A DNA stretch of 64,000 nucleotides from Streptomyces noursei ATCC 11455 (GCF_001704275.1 NZ_CP011533.1:7440001-7504000), one strand, 5' to 3'; positions 50,854 to 59,359 are shown, counted from the stretch's first letter. Numbers and translations are program-made. Notes: generated by a model not told the origin, from the letters alone.

Positions 50854-50916
50854 GCGCAACGTTCCGCCGCCCTTCGCCGCCGTGCGCAACGTTCCACCGC
50901 GGTTGCGCAAGGATCC
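50854..50916. promoter_or_regulatory. Three-site GCGCAACG operator array upstream of the permease
   Basis: GCGCAACGTTCC occurs identically at 50854-50865 and 50884-50895, and GCGCAAGGATCC at 50905-50916 (within the palindrome TTGCGCAA). The spacings are 30 and 21 bp, near whole helical turns. The same array occurs upstream of the amidase gene at 54665-54726. Confidence 0.7.
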
Positions 50917-51098
50917 TGCATTACGGCAGGTCAACGAGGGGCCGTAAGGTCATGCGCTGTACGTGGAGTGGCGGAGACCGCCTGCTCGGCGGTCTCCTGC
51001 TGCAGGGTGGTTCGTCCTGCCTGCCCGACCGCTGCGGTCCTGTCACCGGAATGTGCCGGAACGTGTCAGTCTGACCGGCAGCGACGAAGGAGCCCCCT

Positions 51099-52571
51099 GT
51101 GTTGGAGAACGGCGCAGTCCCGCCCTCGCGGGACAGCTATTCCGGGCCGCCCGCCGCCGGAGGAATCGGCACTCGGCTGATGCGCCGCAAGCCGGTGGAG
51201 CGCCTGGTCGCCGAGGGGGGCCGGGGCGAGGGGGGCACCCTCCGCCGCTCGATGGGTGTCTGGCAGCTGACGATGATCAGCATCGGTGCCACGCTCGGCA
51301 CCGGCATCTTCGTGGTCCTCGGCCAGGCCGTCCCGGACGCCGGGCCCGCGGTCGTCCTCTCGTTCGTCATCGCCGGTGTCACGGCGCTGTTCTCCGCGCT
51401 CTCCTACGCCGAGCTGGCCGGCACCATCCCGGTCTCGGGCTCGTCCTACTCCTACGCCTACGCCACCCTCGGCGAGCTGGTCGCCTGGGTCTGCGGCTGG
51501 TGCCTGATCCTGGAGTACGGCGTCTCGGTGGCGGCCGTCGCGGTCGGCTGGGGCCAGTACCTCAACGAGTTCCTCGGCGGCACGCTGGGCTTCACCATCC
51601 CCGACGCGCTCTCCGCGCCGCCGGGCCAGGGCGGCTACTTCAACCTGCCGGCCCTGCTGGTCGTGGTGCTGGCCATGGTGTTCCTGCTGGGCGGCGCCCG
51701 GGAGAGCGCCCGGGCGAACACCATCATGGTGATCGTCAAGATCGCCACGCTGCTGCTCTTCTGCGGCGTCGCGATCCAGGGCGTGAAGTCCGGGAACTTC
51801 GCCAACTTCATGCCGATGGGCATGGCGGGGGTCAGCGCCGCCGGTGCCACCCTGTTCTTCTCCTACATCGGCTTCGACGCCGCCTCCACGGCGGGCGAGG
51901 AGGCCAAGAACCCGCAGCGCGACCTGCCCCGCGCGATCATGCTCTCGCTGGTGATCGTCACCGCCCTGTACTGCCTGGTCGCGGCCATCGCGGTGGGCGC
52001 CCTGCCGTGGCAGGAGTTCAAGGGCTCGGAGGCGGCGCTCGCCGGGATCCTCAAGACCGTCACCGGGCACGACTACTGGTCGGTGCTGCTGGCCTTCGGC
52101 GCCGTCGTCGCCATCGCCAGCGTCGTGCTGACCGTGCTCTACGGCCAGACCCGGATCCTCTTCGCGATGTCCCGGGACGGGCTGGTGCCCAAGACGTTCT
52201 CCAAGGTTCACCCCAAGAGCGGCGTGCCCCGGGTGAACACCGTGATCGTCTCCCTGTTCTGCGGTGTGCTCGCCGCCGCGGTGCCGCTCGGCGAGCTGGC
52301 CGACGCCACCAGCATCGGCACGCTCTTCGCGTTCGCGCTGGTCAACGTGGCCGTGATCGTGCTGCGCAAGACCCGGCCGGACATGCCGCGGGCGTTCCGC
52401 ACCCCGTTCTCCCCGATCTTCCCCGCGATCGGTTTCCTGCTCTGCGCCTTCATGATGACCCGTCTCGGCCTGGTGACCTGGGTGGTCTTCGGTGTCTGGA
52501 TGGTGGTCGGCCTTGTGATCTACTTCGGATACGGCATGCGCCGCTCCCGATTGGCCACCGCAGAGAAGTGA
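51099..52571 (+). CDS. APC-family amino acid permease
   Basis: 490 residues with about 12 membrane helices. The first-helix signature SIGATLGTGIFVVLGQA is typical of APC transporters, and the conserved SYIGFDAASTAGEEAKNPQRD segment follows. It resembles the cationic/YfnA-like branch. The basic cytoplasmic N-terminus (~50 residues) ends LRRSMGVWQLTMI. The GTG start has AAGGAG nine bases upstream. Its promoter carries the GCGCAACG array, and an Lrp/AsnC regulator follows by 10 bp. Confidence 0.92.
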   Translation: MLENGAVPPSRDSYSGPPAAGGIGTRLMRRKPVERLVAEGGRGEGGTLRRSMGVWQLTMISIGATLGTGIFVVLGQAVPDAGPAVVLSFVIAGVTALFSALSYAELAGTIPVSGSSYSYAYATLGELVAWVCGWCLILEYGVSVAAVAVGWGQYLNEFLGGTLGFTIPDALSAPPGQGGYFNLPALLVVVLAMVFLLGGARESARANTIMVIVKIATLLLFCGVAIQGVKSGNFANFMPMGMAGVSAAGATLFFSYIGFDAASTAGEEAKNPQRDLPRAIMLSLVIVTALYCLVAAIAVGALPWQEFKGSEAALAGILKTVTGHDYWSVLLAFGAVVAIASVVLTVLYGQTRILFAMSRDGLVPKTFSKVHPKSGVPRVNTVIVSLFCGVLAAAVPLGELADATSIGTLFAFALVNVAVIVLRKTRPDMPRAFRTPFSPIFPAIGFLLCAFMMTRLGLVTWVVFGVWMVVGLVIYFGYGMRRSRLATAEK

Positions 52572-52581
52572 TCCACCCGCA

Positions 52582-53037
52582 GTGCGACTGAACGATCTCG
52601 ACGAACGCATCGTCCACGCCCTCGCCGAGGACGCCCGCCGCAGCTACGCGGACATCGGCCAGGAGGTCGGACTGTCCGCGCCGGCGGTCAAGCGCCGGGT
52701 GGACCGGCTGCGGGCGGACGGCGCGATCACCGGGTTCACGGTGCGCGTCGACCCCGCCGCCCTCGGCTGGGAGACCGAGGGGTTCATCGAGATCTTCTGC
52801 CGCCGCAACACCTCGCCCGAGGCGATCCACCGCGGCCTGTCGCGCTATCCGGAAGTGGCGTCCGCCTCCACCGTCACCGGTGAGGCGGACGCCCTGGTGC
52901 AGGTCTTCGCCGCCGACATGCGGCACTTCGAACGGGTCCTGGAGCGGATCGCCGGCGAACCGTTCGTCGAGCGCACCAAGTCCGTCCTGGTCCTCTCCCC
53001 GCTGCTGCGACGCTACGGGGCGGGGGCGCCCGGCTGA
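52582..53037 (+). CDS. Lrp/AsnC-family transcriptional regulator
   Basis: 151 residues. The N-terminal helix-turn-helix begins LNDLDERIVHALAEDARRSYADIG. The C-terminal RAM ligand-binding domain contains TVTGEADALVQVFAADMRHFERVLE. Such proteins sense amino acids and bind several phased DNA sites. It is 10 bp downstream of the permease gene, so the transporter is a likely target. It is the best candidate for the GCGCAACG arrays. Confidence 0.92.
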   Translation: MRLNDLDERIVHALAEDARRSYADIGQEVGLSAPAVKRRVDRLRADGAITGFTVRVDPAALGWETEGFIEIFCRRNTSPEAIHRGLSRYPEVASASTVTGEADALVQVFAADMRHFERVLERIAGEPFVERTKSVLVLSPLLRRYGAGAPG

Positions 53038-53047
53038 GGTTCGGCGC

Positions 53048-53572
53048 TCAGGCGGCGTCCGCCGGTCCCGTTCCCGCCGGCAGGCGCGGCGGGGTGCCCC
53101 GGGTCCATGTGACGCGCAGGGCGGAGGCGGCGATCCGCCAGCCGTCCGGGGTGCGCACCAGCTCGGTCTCGGCCCGGCCGCCGGAGACGAAGAGCGCCTC
53201 GGATCCGTCCGCCAGTACATGGGTGCTCAGCTGGGGCCCGTGGGCGGTCGCCCGGTCGCCGTCGATCTCGATGACCGGGGCGCCGCCCAGGTGCACGGTC
53301 CGGTCGAACAGCGCCATCCCCGCACGGATCCGCGCCACGATGGCGTCCCGGCCTCGGACGGTGCCGAGCGGCATCTCGGCGGTGGCGTCCGCGGCGTAGA
53401 AGGCGCGGCCCCACGCCTCGTCGAACACCCCCTCGTCCAGGGAGCGCAGATAGCGGCCCAGCAGGTCGGCGACGGCGGCGCGGTCGGTGAGGTGGCGCAG
53501 CTGCCGCGCCGTCTCGGCGGCCTCGGCGGCGGGGGTGGTCGGGGCGGCGGTCGCGCTCTCGTGTGGGGTCAT
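53048..53572 (-). CDS. NTF2-like (SnoaL-fold) protein
   Basis: 174 residues. The alpha+beta cone fold shows as AVADLLGRYLRSLDEGVFDEAWGRAFYAADATAEMP followed by strand-rich sequence ending WRIAASALRVTWTRGTPPRLP. Members are small enzymes or ligand-binding proteins; no catalytic function can be assigned. The ATG at 53572 has AGGA upstream. It is divergent from the LysR gene and an 8-bp inverted repeat lies 15 bp upstream of its start. Confidence 0.8.
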   Translation of the reverse strand: MTPHESATAAPTTPAAEAAETARQLRHLTDRAAVADLLGRYLRSLDEGVFDEAWGRAFYAADATAEMPLGTVRGRDAIVARIRAGMALFDRTVHLGGAPVIEIDGDRATAHGPQLSTHVLADGSEALFVSGGRAETELVRTPDGWRIAASALRVTWTRGTPPRLPAGTGPADAA

Positions 53573-53586
53573 GCCGTGATCCTGCG

Positions 53587-53606
53587 ACCTCAAGCGGACT
53601 TGAGGT
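53587..53606. promoter_or_regulatory. Inverted repeat upstream of the NTF2-like gene
   Basis: ACCTCAAG-CGGA-CTTGAGGT, perfect 8-bp arms with a 4-bp spacer, 15 bp before the NTF2-like start. Likely a repressor or LysR-type site. Confidence 0.6.
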
Positions 53607-53677
53607 CCAGTGTGGGTCCGGGGGCGTCGGTCGACGGCGGTGCTGACGTGATCGTGGGCCGGGCGTAGAGTCCCGCT

Positions 53678-53693
53678 CAGTTGATCTCAACTG
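53678..53693. promoter_or_regulatory. Inverted repeat upstream of the LysR gene
   Basis: CAGTTGA-TC-TCAACTG, perfect 7-bp arms, 15 bp before the LysR ATG. It could be an autoregulatory operator. Confidence 0.55.
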
Positions 53694-53708
53694 CAAGGTG
53701 TGCCCGCC

Positions 53709-54623
53709 ATGATTGCGCGATACGCAAACATCGACCTCAACCTGCTGATCGCCCTGGACGCACTCCTGGAGGAAGAGAGCGTCACCGGCGCCGCCGATCG
53801 GATCGGGCTCTCCGGGCCCGCGATGAGCCGGGCGCTCGGCCGGATCCGGCGGACCGTCGGCGATCCGATCCTGGTCCGCGCCGGCCGCCACATGGTGCCG
53901 ACCCCGCACGCCCTGGAGATCAAGGCCGAGGTGCGGCGGCTGGTCGAGGCCGCGCAGGTGGTGCTGACCCCGTCCGCCCCCGTCGACCCGGCGCGGCTGG
54001 CCCGCAGCTTCGCCATCAACGCCAGCGACCTCTTCGTCACCGTCGTCGGGCCCGCGTTGCTCGCCCGGGTCGCCCGGCAGGCGCCGGGGGTGGTGCTGCG
54101 GTTCCTCGGCGAGGGGCATGCCGATCTGCCGCTGCTGCGGGACGGCGCGGCCGACCTGGGGCTGGGCGTGGGCGACGGCCCGCAGTCGGAGATCCGCACC
54201 GAGCCGCTGTTCACCGACCGCGCGGTCGCGGTCGTCCGGGACGGCCACCCGCTGGCCGCCGGGCCGCTGACCGTCCGCCGGTACGCCGACGCGCCGCACC
54301 TCAACTTCTCCCGGCGCGGGCGGCTGACCGGCCCCATCGACGCCGCGCTGGCCGAGCACGGGCTGCGCCGCCGGGTGATCGCCACCGTCCCGACCCTGGC
54401 GGCGGCGCTGATGATGGTGCGGGACAGCGACGCGGTGGGCATGGGCCCGGAGCGCGCCGGGGCCTCGATGGTCCGGGAACTGGGTCTGCGCACCCTGCCC
54501 GTCCCGCTGGACCTCCCGCCGCTGCGGATGGTGATGGCCTGGCACCCCCGGCAGGACGCCGACCCGGGCCATGTGTGGCTGCGCGGGGTGGTGCGCGCGA
54601 CGGTGGCCGCCGTGGTGGCCTGA
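53709..54623 (+). CDS. LysR-family transcriptional regulator
   Basis: 304 residues. The N-terminal winged helix-turn-helix is in LNLLIALDALLEEESVTGAADRIGLSGPAMSRALGRIRR. An effector-binding domain of the NodD/PbrR-like type follows (FAINASDLFVTVVGPALLARVA). The ATG at 53709 is favoured, with AAGG upstream; a GTG at 53700 is possible. It is divergent from the NTF2-like gene and upstream of the amidase-oxidase pair, and could control either. Confidence 0.9.
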   Translation: MIARYANIDLNLLIALDALLEEESVTGAADRIGLSGPAMSRALGRIRRTVGDPILVRAGRHMVPTPHALEIKAEVRRLVEAAQVVLTPSAPVDPARLARSFAINASDLFVTVVGPALLARVARQAPGVVLRFLGEGHADLPLLRDGAADLGLGVGDGPQSEIRTEPLFTDRAVAVVRDGHPLAAGPLTVRRYADAPHLNFSRRGRLTGPIDAALAEHGLRRRVIATVPTLAAALMMVRDSDAVGMGPERAGASMVRELGLRTLPVPLDLPPLRMVMAWHPRQDADPGHVWLRGVVRATVAAVVA

Positions 54624-54664
54624 GCCACTGCGCGGGCGCCCCGCCCGACCGGCGCGAATGCCCC

Positions 54665-54726
54665 GTGCAACGAATCGCCGCGGTGACCCTTGAAGGCGCA
54701 ACGAATCGTCCGCCGCCGCGCAACGG
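54665..54726. promoter_or_regulatory. Three-site GCAACG operator array upstream of the amidase gene
   Basis: GTGCAACGAATCG at 54665-54677, GCGCAACGAATCG at 54696-54708 and GCGCAACGG at 54718-54726. The spacings are 31 and 22 bp, almost the same geometry as the array at 50854-50916. Confidence 0.68.
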
Positions 54727-54802
54727 TGGCGCCTTGTCCCGGATCGTCGGCGCCCCGTACCGTCAATGCGTCCCGCCCGCACCGCCGTCACCGAGGGGTC
54801 CC

Positions 54803-55609
54803 ATGTCGCCACTGCACACCGCCCTGCTGCAGAGTTCGGGACGGCCCGGCGACGTGGCGCACAACCTGAAGGTCCTCGACGAGGCGGCCCGCGAGGCGGC
54901 CGCGACCGGCGCCCGGCTGCTCGCCTGCCCCGAGCTGTTCCTCACCGGCTACGCGATCGGCGGCGACCTGCACCGCCTGGCCGAGCCGGCCGACGGCGCC
55001 AGCGCCCGGGCCGTCGCCGCGATCGCCGCCGAACACCGGATCGCGGTGCTCTACGGCTACCCCGAGCGCGCCCCCGAAGAGCACGGCGTGGTCTACAACT
55101 CCGCCCGGCTGATCGGCCCCGACGGCACCCCGCTCGCCAACTACCGCAAGACCCACCTCTTCGGCTGCTTCGAGCGCGAGTGGTTCACCCCGGGGGAGCG
55201 GCAGGTCGTCCAGGCGGAGCTGGACGGGCTCCGGATCGGCCTGCTGATCTGCTACGACGTGGAGTTCCCGGAGAACGTCCGGGCGCACGCGCTGGCCGGG
55301 ACCGATCTGCTGCTGGTGCCCACCGCGCAGATGCACCCCTTCCAGATCGTGCCGGAGCAGATGATCCCGGTCCGCGCCTTCGAGAACCAGATGTACGTGG
55401 CGTACGTCAACCGGGTCGGCGCGGAGGGCGAGTTCGAGTTCGTCGGCCTCAGCTGCCTGGCCGGGCCCGACGGGGTCGTCCGCACCCGTGCCGGGCGCTC
55501 CGAGCAGCTGGTGCAGGCCGCGGTGGACCCGGAATTCCTGAAGGAAGCGCGGGAGAACAACCCCTACCTCCAGGACCGGAGGCCGGAGCTCTACACCGAC
55601 CTCGCCTGA
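54803..55609 (+). CDS. Nitrilase-superfamily carbon-nitrogen hydrolase (probable amidase)
   Basis: 268 residues. The Glu-Lys-Cys triad is visible: E44 (CPELFLTGY), K116 (YRKTHLF) and C150 (LLICYDVEFPE). These enzymes hydrolyse amides, nitriles or carbamoyl groups in the cytoplasm. The size and ICYDVEFPE motif fit the amidase/omega-amidase-like branch. Its neighbour is an IaaM-like flavin enzyme, whose amide products it could hydrolyse. The ATG at 54803 follows a GAGGGG site. Confidence 0.88.
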   Translation: MSPLHTALLQSSGRPGDVAHNLKVLDEAAREAAATGARLLACPELFLTGYAIGGDLHRLAEPADGASARAVAAIAAEHRIAVLYGYPERAPEEHGVVYNSARLIGPDGTPLANYRKTHLFGCFEREWFTPGERQVVQAELDGLRIGLLICYDVEFPENVRAHALAGTDLLLVPTAQMHPFQIVPEQMIPVRAFENQMYVAYVNRVGAEGEFEFVGLSCLAGPDGVVRTRAGRSEQLVQAAVDPEFLKEARENNPYLQDRRPELYTDLA

Positions 55610-55764
55610 CCGGCGCCGCACCGCGCCCGTCGCACCCCGCCCGCACCGCCCCCCGGTCCGCCGTCGCGGCCTGAAGTCCCCCCCCGCCCACGAGGGCGTC
55701 CCGGCGCGCCCACCAGCGCCCTATACGCCCCGTTATGCCCGCCCCCTCGCAAGGAGTCCGCCCG

Positions 55765-57471
55765 ATGACGTCCACGGTGCCCCCCGCCGTCCCGCACACC
55801 ACCGCGCAGCCGCCGATCACCATGTTCGGCCCGGACTTCCCCTACGCGTACGACGACTACCTCGCGCACCCGGCGGGCCTGGGCCAGATCCCGGCGACCG
55901 AGCACGGCACCGAGGTCGCCATCGTCGGCGGCGGCCTCTCCGGCATCGTCACCGCGTACGAGCTGATGAAGATGGGCCTCAAGCCCGTCGTCTACGAGGC
56001 GGACCAGATAGGCGGCCGGCTGCGCACCGTGGGCTTCGACGGCTGCTCCGCCGCAGGTGACGAGAGTGTGCTCAACTGCGAACTGGGCGCGATGCGCTTC
56101 CCGCCGTCCTCCACCGCGCTCCAGCACTACATCGACCTGGTGGGCCTCACGACCCGGCCGTTCCCCAACCCGCTCGCCGAGTCCACCCCCTCGACCGTCG
56201 TCGACCTCAAGGGCGAGTCGCACTACGCCGAGACCCTCGACGACCTGCCCGCGGTCTACCGCCAGGTCGCCGAGGCGTGGAACGCCTGCCTGGAGGAGGG
56301 CGCCGACTTCTCCGACATGAACCAGGCCATGCGCGAGCGCGACGTCCCGCGCATCCGCGAGATCTGGGCGCAGCTCGTCGAGAAGCTCGACAACCAGACC
56401 TTCTACGGCTTCCTCTGCGACTCCAAGGCGTTCACCTCCTTCCGGCACCGTGAGATCTTCGGCCAGGTCGGCTTCGGCACCGGCGGCTGGGACACCGACT
56501 TCCCCAACTCCATCCTGGAGATCCTGCGGGTCGTCTACACCGAGGCCGACGACCACCATCGCGGCATCGTCGGCGGCTCCCAGCAGCTGCCGCTGCGCCT
56601 GTGGGAGCGCGAGCCGCGCAAGATCGTGCACTGGGCGCCGGGCACCTCGCTGTCGTCGCTGCACGGCGGCGTGCCGCGGCCGGCCGTGACCCGGCTGCAC
56701 CGCACCGCCGGCAACCGCATCACCGTCACCGACGCCTCCGGCGACATCCGCTCCTACAAGGCGGTGGTCTTCACCGCGCAGAGCTGGATGCTGCTGTCGA
56801 AGATCGACTGTGACGACGACCTGTTCCCGATCGACCACTGGACGGCGATCGAGCGCACCCACTACATGGAGTCCAGCAAGCTCTTCGTCCCCGTCGACCG
56901 GCCGTTCTGGCTGGACAAGGACGAAGAGACCGGGCGCGACGTGATGTCGATGACGCTCACCGACCGCATGACGCGCGGGACGTACCTCCTCGACAACGGC
57001 CCGGACCAGCCGGCCGTCATCTGCCTCTCCTACACCTGGTGCGACGACAGCCTGAAGTGGCTGCCGCTGTCGGCGAACGAGCGCATGGAGGTCATGCTCA
57101 AGTCGCTCGGCGAGATCTATCCCAAGGTCGACATCCGCAAGCACATCATCGGCAACCCGGTGACCGTGTCCTGGGAGAACGAGCCCTACTTCATGGGCGC
57201 GTTCAAGGCCAACCTGCCCGGCCACTACCGCTACCAGCGGCGCCTGTTCACCCACTTCATGCAGGAGCTGCTCCCCGAGGACAAGCGCGGCATCTTCCTC
57301 GCCGGCGACGACATCTCCTGGACGGCCGGTTGGGCCGAGGGCGCCATCCAGACCGCGCTGAACGCGGTCTGGGGCGTGATGCACCACCTCGGCGGCGGCA
57401 CCGACGCGACCAACCCCGGCCCCGGCGACGTCTACGACGAGATCGCTCCGGTGGAGCTCCCGGAGGACTGA
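55765..57471 (+). CDS. Flavin monoamine oxidase / tryptophan 2-monooxygenase-like protein
   Basis: 568 residues. The FAD-binding motif is AIVGGGLSGIVTAYELMKMG (about 52-71), followed by EADQIGGRLRT. The C-terminal FAD contact FLAGDDISWTAGWAEGAIQT is at about 511-530. Length and C-terminal motif resemble bacterial L-tryptophan or L-phenylalanine 2-monooxygenases more than short amine oxidases. They convert the amino acid to an arylacetamide; an ordinary L-amino acid oxidase is the alternative. AAGGAG precedes the ATG at 55765. It lies 155 bp after the amidase gene on the same strand. Confidence 0.87.
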   Translation: MTSTVPPAVPHTTAQPPITMFGPDFPYAYDDYLAHPAGLGQIPATEHGTEVAIVGGGLSGIVTAYELMKMGLKPVVYEADQIGGRLRTVGFDGCSAAGDESVLNCELGAMRFPPSSTALQHYIDLVGLTTRPFPNPLAESTPSTVVDLKGESHYAETLDDLPAVYRQVAEAWNACLEEGADFSDMNQAMRERDVPRIREIWAQLVEKLDNQTFYGFLCDSKAFTSFRHREIFGQVGFGTGGWDTDFPNSILEILRVVYTEADDHHRGIVGGSQQLPLRLWEREPRKIVHWAPGTSLSSLHGGVPRPAVTRLHRTAGNRITVTDASGDIRSYKAVVFTAQSWMLLSKIDCDDDLFPIDHWTAIERTHYMESSKLFVPVDRPFWLDKDEETGRDVMSMTLTDRMTRGTYLLDNGPDQPAVICLSYTWCDDSLKWLPLSANERMEVMLKSLGEIYPKVDIRKHIIGNPVTVSWENEPYFMGAFKANLPGHYRYQRRLFTHFMQELLPEDKRGIFLAGDDISWTAGWAEGAIQTALNAVWGVMHHLGGGTDATNPGPGDVYDEIAPVELPED

Positions 57472-57509
57472 GCGGTCCCAGGGCGCCGCGTCGACGCGAG
57501 CGCCAACTG

Positions 57510-57550
57510 AGGTGCGCGGGGCCCCGGATCGACCGGGGCCCCGCGCACCT
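57510..57550. terminator. Bidirectional hairpin terminator
   Basis: A perfect 18-bp inverted repeat (57510-57527 and 57533-57550, loop ATCGA) lies between the converging flavin oxidase and LLM oxidoreductase genes. Confidence 0.9.
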
Positions 57551-57588
57551 CCGCTTCCGCCCGGCCGGTCGCGCCCGCCGGCCCGGTG

Positions 57589-58521
57589 CTACAGCCCGGC
57601 CGCCCGGATCCGCCCGTACAGGTCGGCGGCCCGGTCGGTCAGCTCCTTGCCGTCCCGGCAGTGCACCTGGAAGTCCAGCAGGACCTCCCGGGCACCGGCG
57701 TCGGCGGCACCGGCCAGATCCGCCAGCACCTGTTCGTGGCTGCCGGTGTACGGACGGCGGCCGTCCTCCGGCAGCGGCGCGCCGGTCAGGTCGACCCCGA
57801 CCCGCAGGACGACGTCCAGCTCCCCGGCGTCCCGGCCGTGCCGTTCGGCCGCCGCCCGCAACCTCCCCAGCAGCGGGGCGAGTTGGGCGCCCGTCAGATG
57901 GCCGGGGAGCCAGCCGTCGGCGCGCCGCGCCACCCGCTCCAGGGCTCGGCCGTTGCTCCCGGCCAGGTAGACCGGGACCGGACGGGCCGGCTTGGGGCCG
58001 ACCGAGGCCGGCGCGATCTCCGTCCAGCGGCCCCGGTACGCGACCGGGTCGGGGCCCCAGACCGCCGCGCAGACGTCCAGCAGCTCGTCCAGCTGGGCGC
58101 CGCGGTCGGCGTACGCGGTGACCCCGGCGGCCCGGTACTCGTCCTGGGACCAGCCGGTCCCCAGGCCCGCCAGCACCCGCCCGCCGCTGGCCGCGTCCAG
58201 CGTCGCCAGCATCCGGGCGAGCGGGAACGGCGCATGCAGCCCGGAGACCAGCACGCTGCTGCCCAGCCGGACCCGGTCGGTGACGGCGGCGGCCAGCGTC
58301 AGGGTGACCAACGGGTCGGCGCAGTGGCGGTAGAAGTCGGGCCAGGGCCGGCCCGGGACGCCGTAGAGCCCGTCCAGCGGCTCGTTCGGGATCAGCGTCC
58401 GCTCGAAGCCCCAGACGCTGTCGAATCCGATCTCCTCCGCGGCGCGGGCCACGTCCCGCACATCGCGCCGCGGGTCGTACTGCGGCATCTGGGGCAACCC
58501 CAGTCCCAGTCGTAACGTCAT
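57589..58521 (-). CDS. LLM-class F420-dependent oxidoreductase
   Basis: 310 residues, luciferase-like TIM barrel. It begins TLRLGLGLPQMPQYDPRRDV and has the TDRVRLGSSVLVSGLH and GRVLAGLGTGWSQDEYRAAG segments of F420-dependent members. The start is the ATG at 58521, since earlier in-frame residues are Arg-rich leader sequence. The substrate is unknown. It is transcribed towards the oxidase gene and away from the DUF5995 gene direction of origin. Confidence 0.9.
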   Translation of the reverse strand: MTLRLGLGLPQMPQYDPRRDVRDVARAAEEIGFDSVWGFERTLIPNEPLDGLYGVPGRPWPDFYRHCADPLVTLTLAAAVTDRVRLGSSVLVSGLHAPFPLARMLATLDAASGGRVLAGLGTGWSQDEYRAAGVTAYADRGAQLDELLDVCAAVWGPDPVAYRGRWTEIAPASVGPKPARPVPVYLAGSNGRALERVARRADGWLPGHLTGAQLAPLLGRLRAAAERHGRDAGELDVVLRVGVDLTGAPLPEDGRRPYTGSHEQVLADLAGAADAGAREVLLDFQVHCRDGKELTDRAADLYGRIRAAGL

Positions 58522-58603
58522 GGACCGCACCCTACGACGGGGCGCCCGGCCGCGGAACGACGTCGGCACCGAGCGCTTCGGTGCCCCTCGGACACGCGAC
58601 GCC

Positions 58604-59359
58604 CTAGCCGAGCGGGGTCAGCAGACAGCGCCCGATCAGGCCGACGCTCGCGTCCAGGCGGTCGGCGAACTCCTCGGCCACGTCCGGGAGCCGGCGGGCG
58701 CCCCACAGCATCCGGGCCGCTGCCCAGGCGCCGTCGCGGGCCATCTCCAGGCTCCAGGACCCGACGAGATGGGTGAGCGGATCGGCGATGTCCAGGAGGT
58801 CGGGGCCGGGCATCAGGGTCTCCCGGATGCCCTCCTCCAGGCCGGTCAGGAGCGTGCCGATGCGGTCGAAGTCGCCTTCCAGAGCGGGGGGTTCGCACTC
58901 CAGCGCCCGGCAGGTGTCCACCACCGCCAGTGCGAGGTCGTGGCCGATGTGCGCGTTGATGCCGGCGAGGGCGAACTGGAGCGGGCGGATCCGGGGGTGG
59001 CGGCGCAGTTGGAACAGCGGACGCCAGCAGGCCGGCGGCCGCAGCCCGGTGGCGTCGGCGTCCACCGCGGTGAAGTAGCGGAGGGCGAAGCGCACGTCCA
59101 GTTCGCCGGCGGCCCGGGGGTCCTCGAAGGCGCCGTCGCCGACCCGCTCGGCGACGGCCTCGGTGACGGCCAGATAGACCCGGTTGAACACGGCCACCCC
59201 GTCGTCGGTGGGCAGCGCCCGGTCCAGCGCCCGCATTCGTTCCAGTACCTGCGCCACTCCCGCGGTCGTCGCAGGTCCGGCGCCGCCGGCGGGCCCGGCG
59301 ACGGATTCCGCGACGGCGTGCGGCGGGCCGTTTCCGGCATGTTGCTGAAAGGTCGTCAT
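58604..59359 (-). CDS. DUF5995 family protein
   Basis: 251 residues, mostly helical. Conserved-looking stretches are DGVAVFNRVYLAVTEAVAERV, RIRPLQFALAGINAHIGHDLALAVV and DIADPLTHLVGSWSLEMARDGAW. The GINAHIGHDL segment with closely spaced His residues could form a metal or heme site. No function is known to me; the family name comes from recall of similar Streptomyces proteins. An imperfect inverted repeat GGCATA/TATGCC lies 18-37 bp upstream. Confidence 0.78.
   Translation of the reverse strand: MTTFQQHAGNGPPHAVAESVAGPAGGAGPATTAGVAQVLERMRALDRALPTDDGVAVFNRVYLAVTEAVAERVGDGAFEDPRAAGELDVRFALRYFTAVDADATGLRPPACWRPLFQLRRHPRIRPLQFALAGINAHIGHDLALAVVDTCRALECEPPALEGDFDRIGTLLTGLEEGIRETLMPGPDLLDIADPLTHLVGSWSLEMARDGAWAAARMLWGARRLPDVAEEFADRLDASVGLIGRCLLTPLG

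Larger units (their letters stand above)
50745..51098. other. Regulatory gap upstream of the APC permease
   Basis: 354 bp with no gene. It contains the guaB1 terminator (50783-50815), a three-copy GCGCAA(C/G)G array (50854-50916) and a 7-bp inverted repeat TTACGGC/GCCGTAA (50921-50927, 50941-50947). The permease ribosome site AAGGAG is at about 51087. Confidence 0.7.

Noticed and set aside
50963..52591. Plus-strand open frame covering the permease gene in another frame
   Set aside because: Arg/Gly-rich shadow frame; the permease frame has membrane helices and a strong ribosome site.
55591..57387. Long minus-strand open frame opposite the flavin oxidase gene
   Set aside because: Antisense shadow; the plus strand has clear FAD motifs.
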